From Bacteroidia bacterium (GTDB lineage: Bacteria > Bacteroidota > Bacteroidia > UKL13-3): a stretch of DNA of 11,362 nt. Below, one piece after another: positions 8,060 to 11,362 of this stretch. Position 1 is the stretch's first letter, and each line of letters begins with the position of its first letter. The notes beneath the pieces are model-generated. The model saw nothing but the letters and a program-made list of their open reading frames with translations. It ran no database searches and had not been told where the DNA came from. The translations under genes and the position numbers were made by a program. Location: assembly GCA_022402405.1 (NCBI GenBank), contig JAKRSG010000232.1:1-11362 (forward strand), in the 5' to 3' direction.

Positions 8060-8761
8060 CTATTTAGCAACGCTAAACTTACCTGAGTTGATCGTTTCAC
8101 CGTCTACATCAATAATTTGATATACGTAAACTCCACTATTTAAACCAGAAACATTAACGTTGGTTTCAAGTCCTGTAATTTCTTGAGTGGCTACTACTCT
8201 ACCTGTAATATCCAATACTTTTACTTGCTTAGCTTTTGGATAATCTAATGAAATTGTTAATAAATCGCTAGCAGGATTTGGATATACTTTCATAGCCGCA
8301 ATTGCTTTGCTAACCTCACTTAATGATACCGTTACTGTATTGCAAGCGTTGTTGTTGGTTTGACTTGGATCTATAGTTTGATTACCATTTTGAGCAAATA
8401 AACGAACACAGAAAGGAATTGGTGTAGGACCAGTAGTTCCGTTGATGGTTAATTGCAAAGTAAATTTACGCCAGATAGTATCGTTTTGGTTTAAAATACG
8501 ATTGGTGGTAAAACTTGGCGACTGACCAGGAATGTTTAATTGCTGATTGTTATTTAAAATGTAAAGCACAATCATAGAATCTGTTGCAATGGTTGGCTCA
8601 GTGCTCGTATTGGTAATAATGTACTCAATTTCGAAAGGCTGACCATTGATGATTTTATCATTAGCCGCAGGCTTGATTAAATCAATTTTCATGTCGCGCG
8701 TTTGCTGAGCAAAAGCAGATGCACCTACTAATAAAAAGGCAGCAAGTAATAGTTTTTTCAT
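8060..8761 (-). CDS. Small secreted protein with T9SS type A C-terminal sorting domain
   Basis: This 233-aa protein has a clear signal peptide (MKKLLLAAFLLVGASAFAQ, residues 1-19), a beta-sandwich-like middle (about 22-147), and a T9SS type A sorting domain from about 157 to the end. The sorting domain shows MKVYPNPASDLLTI, VKVLDITGRVV, SGLNSGVYVYQI and the final GKFSVAK. In this family the domain directs a protein through the type IX machinery to the cell surface or medium. The middle (IKPAANDKIINGQPFEIEYIITNTS...) reads like an Ig-like or CARDB-like fold, with no catalytic motif. Two Cys (118 and 140) could form a disulfide. So it is a likely structural or binding protein, not an enzyme. 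It is transcribed alone, from a promoter in the gap before it and with its own terminator after it. The sorting-domain call is secure; the role of the middle is unknown. Confidence 0.93.
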   Translation of the reverse strand: MKKLLLAAFLLVGASAFAQQTRDMKIDLIKPAANDKIINGQPFEIEYIITNTSTEPTIATDSMIVLYILNNNQQLNIPGQSPSFTTNRILNQNDTIWRKFTLQLTINGTTGPTPIPFCVRLFAQNGNQTIDPSQTNNNACNTVTVSLSEVSKAIAAMKVYPNPASDLLTISLDYPKAKQVKVLDITGRVVATQEITGLETNVNVSGLNSGVYVYQIIDVDGETINSGKFSVAK

Positions 8762-8785
8762 TTTGTTTATTAATTTTTAATATTA

Positions 8786-8813
8786 CAAATATAAATATAA
8801 TTTTAGTTAAGAA
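8786..8813 (-). promoter_or_regulatory. Bacteroidota-type promoter for the T9SS-sorted protein gene
   Basis: On the minus strand TATATTTG (8793-8786) matches the Bacteroidota -7 consensus TAnnTTTG exactly. TTC at 8813-8811, one base off the -33 TTG, lies 17 nt upstream, which is the expected spacing. Transcription would start near 8780, giving a leader of about 20 nt that is AT-rich and has no Shine-Dalgarno sequence. The -33 end lies just before the stop of the upstream helicase gene, so this small gene need not depend on read-through. Confidence 0.65.
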
Positions 8814-8817
8814 ATAC

Positions 8818-10665
8818 TTAATTTTCTTCAGAATCTCTTACTACATTATTTACAACATTTTCTGTTAGGTAAAAGTTTACAATTCGTTCATCCATTAATA
8901 AATCAGAACGTGTAATGCGTTGCTTAAGCGCTATACCAAGCAGGGTTCTGCACCTACTCAAAGCGGTGTATAATTGTCCGTTTACAAAAGCCCCACTTCC
9001 CATATCTAAAACTACCTTATCAAAGCTTAAGCCCTGACTTTTATGCACCGTTATAGCCCAAGCCAATTTAATAGGATACTGAGTAAATGTTCCAATGCCC
9101 TTAGAAACAACTCTTCGCTTTATTGGATCATATTCATATTTTCTATTCTCCCAAGTTTCCTTTTCTAGCTTATGAATACTGCCATCTTGCAATCTTATTT
9201 CGAGCAAATCTTTAGAGATAAAATCTATTTTAGCAATGGTTCCATTTACATACCTGCGCTTAGCATCATTTTTAATAAAGATTACCTGAGCATGTTTTTT
9301 TAACTCAAGCACCTTTGATGTTGGATATTTATCTGGCTTAAAATCGCCTTCAATGGTGGCTTCAAAGAAAAAACTAGTATAAGGTAATTCTAATAAACGC
9401 TTCTGATTTTCGGCATTTGCTATATAATTGGTAGACGCTAAATTAATCACAAACTCATCGCGCTTAGGAATATAATTTGGAAAATATCTTTTGTTTAATG
9501 CAGCTAAAGAAGCATCCGAAACCCTGCCAATTCGCACTTCATCTAATAGCCTTACAAACTCCAAGTCAGACTTCTGCCTATACGATTTCTGAAACTCAAA
9601 ATAAATGGGATTCGATTCTCTATAGGCAATAGAATCAAAGAAATACTCACTTTTATAAACATCCGAAAACACAAATTTCTCTACCTCATCTTGCAAATTT
9701 ACCACAGGTGGCAACTGAAAAATATCTCCCACAAATATTATTTGCTTGCCTCCAAATCTCTTAGAAGGATTTCCCCCATTTATGCGCAACGAAAAATCAA
9801 TACCCTCCAAAATATCAGAACGCAACATAGAAACCTCATCTATAACAATTACCTCTGTACTTTGAATAAGCTTATATTTTTTAGAATTCGGCTTGAACCT
9901 AAACACCTCTTCGTCGTTAGGCATCATAGGCTTTAGCGGAAAAAGAAAAAACGAATGAATGGTTTGTCCGCCCACATTTATGGCAGCAATTCCCGTAAAG
10001 GCCAATTTTAATACACGCTTTTGCGTATGCGTAGTAAAATATTGGATAAATGTCGACTTACCCGTACCGGCTTTTCCCGTTATAAAAAAGCAATCAGAGC
10101 TCTCGTTTATTTTTTTAAATAAGGTCTGAACCAACTCATTTTTCTCATATCCATCCGGGAAAACGGAGAACCTGCTGTATAAATCGGGCAACTCTAACTC
10201 TTGCATAAAATCTAGTTGCACCAAAGTAGCTGCTTCTTCGCTGGCTATTCGAAGCAAGAAATATAGATTAGCCTCCAAATCTTTAAAAGGCTTACCTATA
10301 TCAATAGAATCTCCATAATGTGCTAGAGTTTTAAAAACATAATAAACATGCGATATAAACTTGCTAAAATCCTCCGGGAACTTATCAATGTGTTTTAGTA
10401 AAGATTCTTGCGACAACTGTATTCCAACAAAATGTAGAAAAGGCAATATTTTTTGAATCAATACATCCTGCGAAAGCTCGTCTTTCTTTAAGTAAATAGC
10501 ATGAAAACCCTCAGGAAAATGAGCAGGATAAGCATCATCTGTTTTACCATAAAACAACTGATGTGCATAATGAGATTTAAATACCTTTGATGTTCCATCT
10601 ACCAAACCACACTCTAAAAACAAACCCTCCCACTTTCTTTCAATTTCTCTGATGGTATACGACAT
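8818..10665 (-). CDS. Pif1/RecD-like superfamily 1B DNA helicase
   Basis: This 615-aa protein has the full set of SF1B motifs: Walker A GKAGTGKST (197-205); an Ia-like segment TGIAAINVGGQTIHSFF (224-240); Walker B VIVIDEVSM (272-280) with Asp276/Glu277; motif III GDIFQLPPV (313-321); a SYRQ motif (361-364); motif V TVHKSQGLSF (539-548); and motif VI YTALSRCR (566-573). The family uses ATP to unwind DNA 5' to 3', acting at G-quadruplexes, R-loops or stalled forks. The sequence TGIAA...GGQTIHSFF and IDEVSM favour Pif1 over RecD, and no RecBCD partners are nearby. The first 190 residues are an N-terminal region with no motif I recognise, which may set substrate choice. The start ATG at 10665 is the first in frame and gives an ordinary soluble protein. 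It is followed by the sorting-domain gene 56 bp later and is divergent from the gene at 10773. The helicase call is firm; its exact cellular task is unknown. Confidence 0.95.
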   Translation of the reverse strand: MSYTIREIERKWEGLFLECGLVDGTSKVFKSHYAHQLFYGKTDDAYPAHFPEGFHAIYLKKDELSQDVLIQKILPFLHFVGIQLSQESLLKHIDKFPEDFSKFISHVYYVFKTLAHYGDSIDIGKPFKDLEANLYFLLRIASEEAATLVQLDFMQELELPDLYSRFSVFPDGYEKNELVQTLFKKINESSDCFFITGKAGTGKSTFIQYFTTHTQKRVLKLAFTGIAAINVGGQTIHSFFLFPLKPMMPNDEEVFRFKPNSKKYKLIQSTEVIVIDEVSMLRSDILEGIDFSLRINGGNPSKRFGGKQIIFVGDIFQLPPVVNLQDEVEKFVFSDVYKSEYFFDSIAYRESNPIYFEFQKSYRQKSDLEFVRLLDEVRIGRVSDASLAALNKRYFPNYIPKRDEFVINLASTNYIANAENQKRLLELPYTSFFFEATIEGDFKPDKYPTSKVLELKKHAQVIFIKNDAKRRYVNGTIAKIDFISKDLLEIRLQDGSIHKLEKETWENRKYEYDPIKRRVVSKGIGTFTQYPIKLAWAITVHKSQGLSFDKVVLDMGSGAFVNGQLYTALSRCRTLLGIALKQRITRSDLLMDERIVNFYLTENVVNNVVRDSEEN

Positions 10666-10701
10666 GCTGCAAAATAAAAAAATTAAGGAATAAAATAACA
10701 G

Positions 10702-10731
10702 TAAAGTTAAGTAAGTTAAATTTTCTTTGAA
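10702..10731 (-). promoter_or_regulatory. Weak candidate promoter for the helicase gene
   Basis: On the minus strand TAACTTTA (10709-10702) differs from TAnnTTTG only in the last base, and TTC (10731-10729) lies 19 nt upstream as a loose -33 element. The leader would be about 30 nt. The rest of the 107-bp divergent gap (10666-10772) is AT-rich. On the plus strand it contains TTTCTTTG at 10722-10729, also one base from the -7 consensus and a possible element for the divergent gene, but no spaced partner was seen. Confidence 0.25.
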
Positions 10732-10772
10732 CCTTTTGATTATTGAAGGGTATAAGAATCAAAAAAAACAAC

Positions 10773-11362
10773 ATGAAAAACAGTATCATACTCCTTTTAA
10801 GTTTAGTGTTTTTTGCAAGCCTTAGCGCCCAAAATCCAGAGCCCATCTACAGTTTTGCGGCCTATGTAAAACCGAGCGAATATTACAAACAACAAGCAGA
10901 ATTATGGAAGAAAGAAACTCAGAAGAACCCAAGCAATTCTTACGCTTGGTTTAATTATTATAGAGCCACCCGTAATTTGGTTCGAACCGACACTACTGAT
11001 AAAAGAAGCAACGAAGCCAAATACAAACAGCAAGAAGACATTGTAAATGAAATGGAGAAAATAGTACCTCAAAGTTATGAATTCAACTTAGCCAAATGGA
11101 TGCATCATGGGCAGAATTTTGCCTACATAGATTACCTCAAAAAAGCAAACGAATTAGGTTCAGACAGAAGCGAACATTTATCTGATATGGCGGGCTGGGG
11201 CGAGATTGAACGCGACAGAAACAAGCGAGATCTGTACTGTAAAAAATGGTTGGATAAGGGTCCGGTTTCACCAGGTTTACTCTACTATAATTATAATACG
11301 TTGATGAGCTTAAAGCCTAATGCTATACTGCTTACATTTGGTGATAACGACACGTATCCAGA
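10773..11362 (+). CDS. Exported protein of unknown function, helical and TPR-like (3' end beyond window)
   Basis: The ATG at 10773 opens a frame that continues for 196 codons to the right edge. A signal peptide is clear (MKNSIILLLSLVFFASLSAQ, residues 1-20, then NPEP). The following part is helical and rich in Lys, Glu and aromatic residues (EYYKQQAELWKKETQKNPSNSYAWFNYYRATRN), which resembles the start of a tetratricopeptide-like repeat protein. Near the visible end the segment PNAILLTFGDNDTYP is a striking motif. A similar GDNDTFP-type motif occurs, as far as I recall, in Bacteroidota membrane proteins of the DUF2723 type, but no membrane segments are seen here apart from the signal peptide. 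It is divergent from the helicase with a 107-bp gap. I do not assign a function. That it is a real exported protein is well supported. Confidence 0.85.
   Translation, partial: MKNSIILLLSLVFFASLSAQNPEPIYSFAAYVKPSEYYKQQAELWKKETQKNPSNSYAWFNYYRATRNLVRTDTTDKRSNEAKYKQQEDIVNEMEKIVPQSYEFNLAKWMHHGQNFAYIDYLKKANELGSDRSEHLSDMAGWGEIERDRNKRDLYCKKWLDKGPVSPGLLYYNYNTLMSLKPNAILLTFGDNDTYP

Noticed and set aside
10640..10846. A 68-codon minus-strand open frame rich in Phe and Leu
   Set aside because: It overlaps the helicase start and the first codons of the divergent exported protein. Its composition is what AT-rich intergenic DNA gives, and no start context or homology is seen.

Overview
The window looks like chromosome of an AT-rich member of the Bacteroidota. 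The evidence is a small secreted protein ending in a type IX secretion (T9SS) type A sorting domain, a good match to the Bacteroidota TAnnTTTG promoter element in front of that gene, start codons with little or no Shine-Dalgarno sequence, signal peptides ending in the ...AQ/CQ style, and two protein types familiar from Bacteroidota Rhs loci (a SpvB-like amino-terminal half and a DUF6443-type Rhs protein). The genus cannot be told from this stretch.

Positions 1-7361 hold a tight three-gene operon read on the minus strand. In order of transcription it encodes a 402-aa exported protein with coiled coils and a probable outer-membrane beta domain (7361-6153), a 1094-aa Sec-exported SpvB-like/YD-repeat protein (6148-2864), and a Sec-exported DUF6443/Rhs-core protein (2860 to beyond the left edge). 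The intergenic gaps are 4 and 3 nt. The two YD-repeat proteins look like the two halves of an Rhs/Tc-type shell divided between two polypeptides. The end of the Rhs core, any variable toxin tip and any immunity gene would lie to the left of position 1.

Divergent from this operon is a 122-aa XRE-family DNA-binding protein (7503-7871, plus strand). The 141-bp gap between them contains a 19-bp imperfect palindrome, which could be its operator. Next is an intergenic hairpin terminator (7979-8020) whose G-U pairs fit the minus-strand transcript. It ends the T9SS-sorted secreted protein gene (8761-8060), which has its own promoter at about 8786-8813.

The right part carries a 615-aa Pif1/RecD-like superfamily 1B helicase (10665-8818, minus strand) and, divergent from it, the first 196 codons of an exported protein of unknown function that runs off the right edge (10773-11362, plus strand). 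These genes look like ordinary chromosomal neighbours. The accessory-type signal in the window is the Rhs operon with its divergent regulator. No tRNA, rRNA, CRISPR array, transposase or integrase was seen. No gap between genes exceeds 300 bp.
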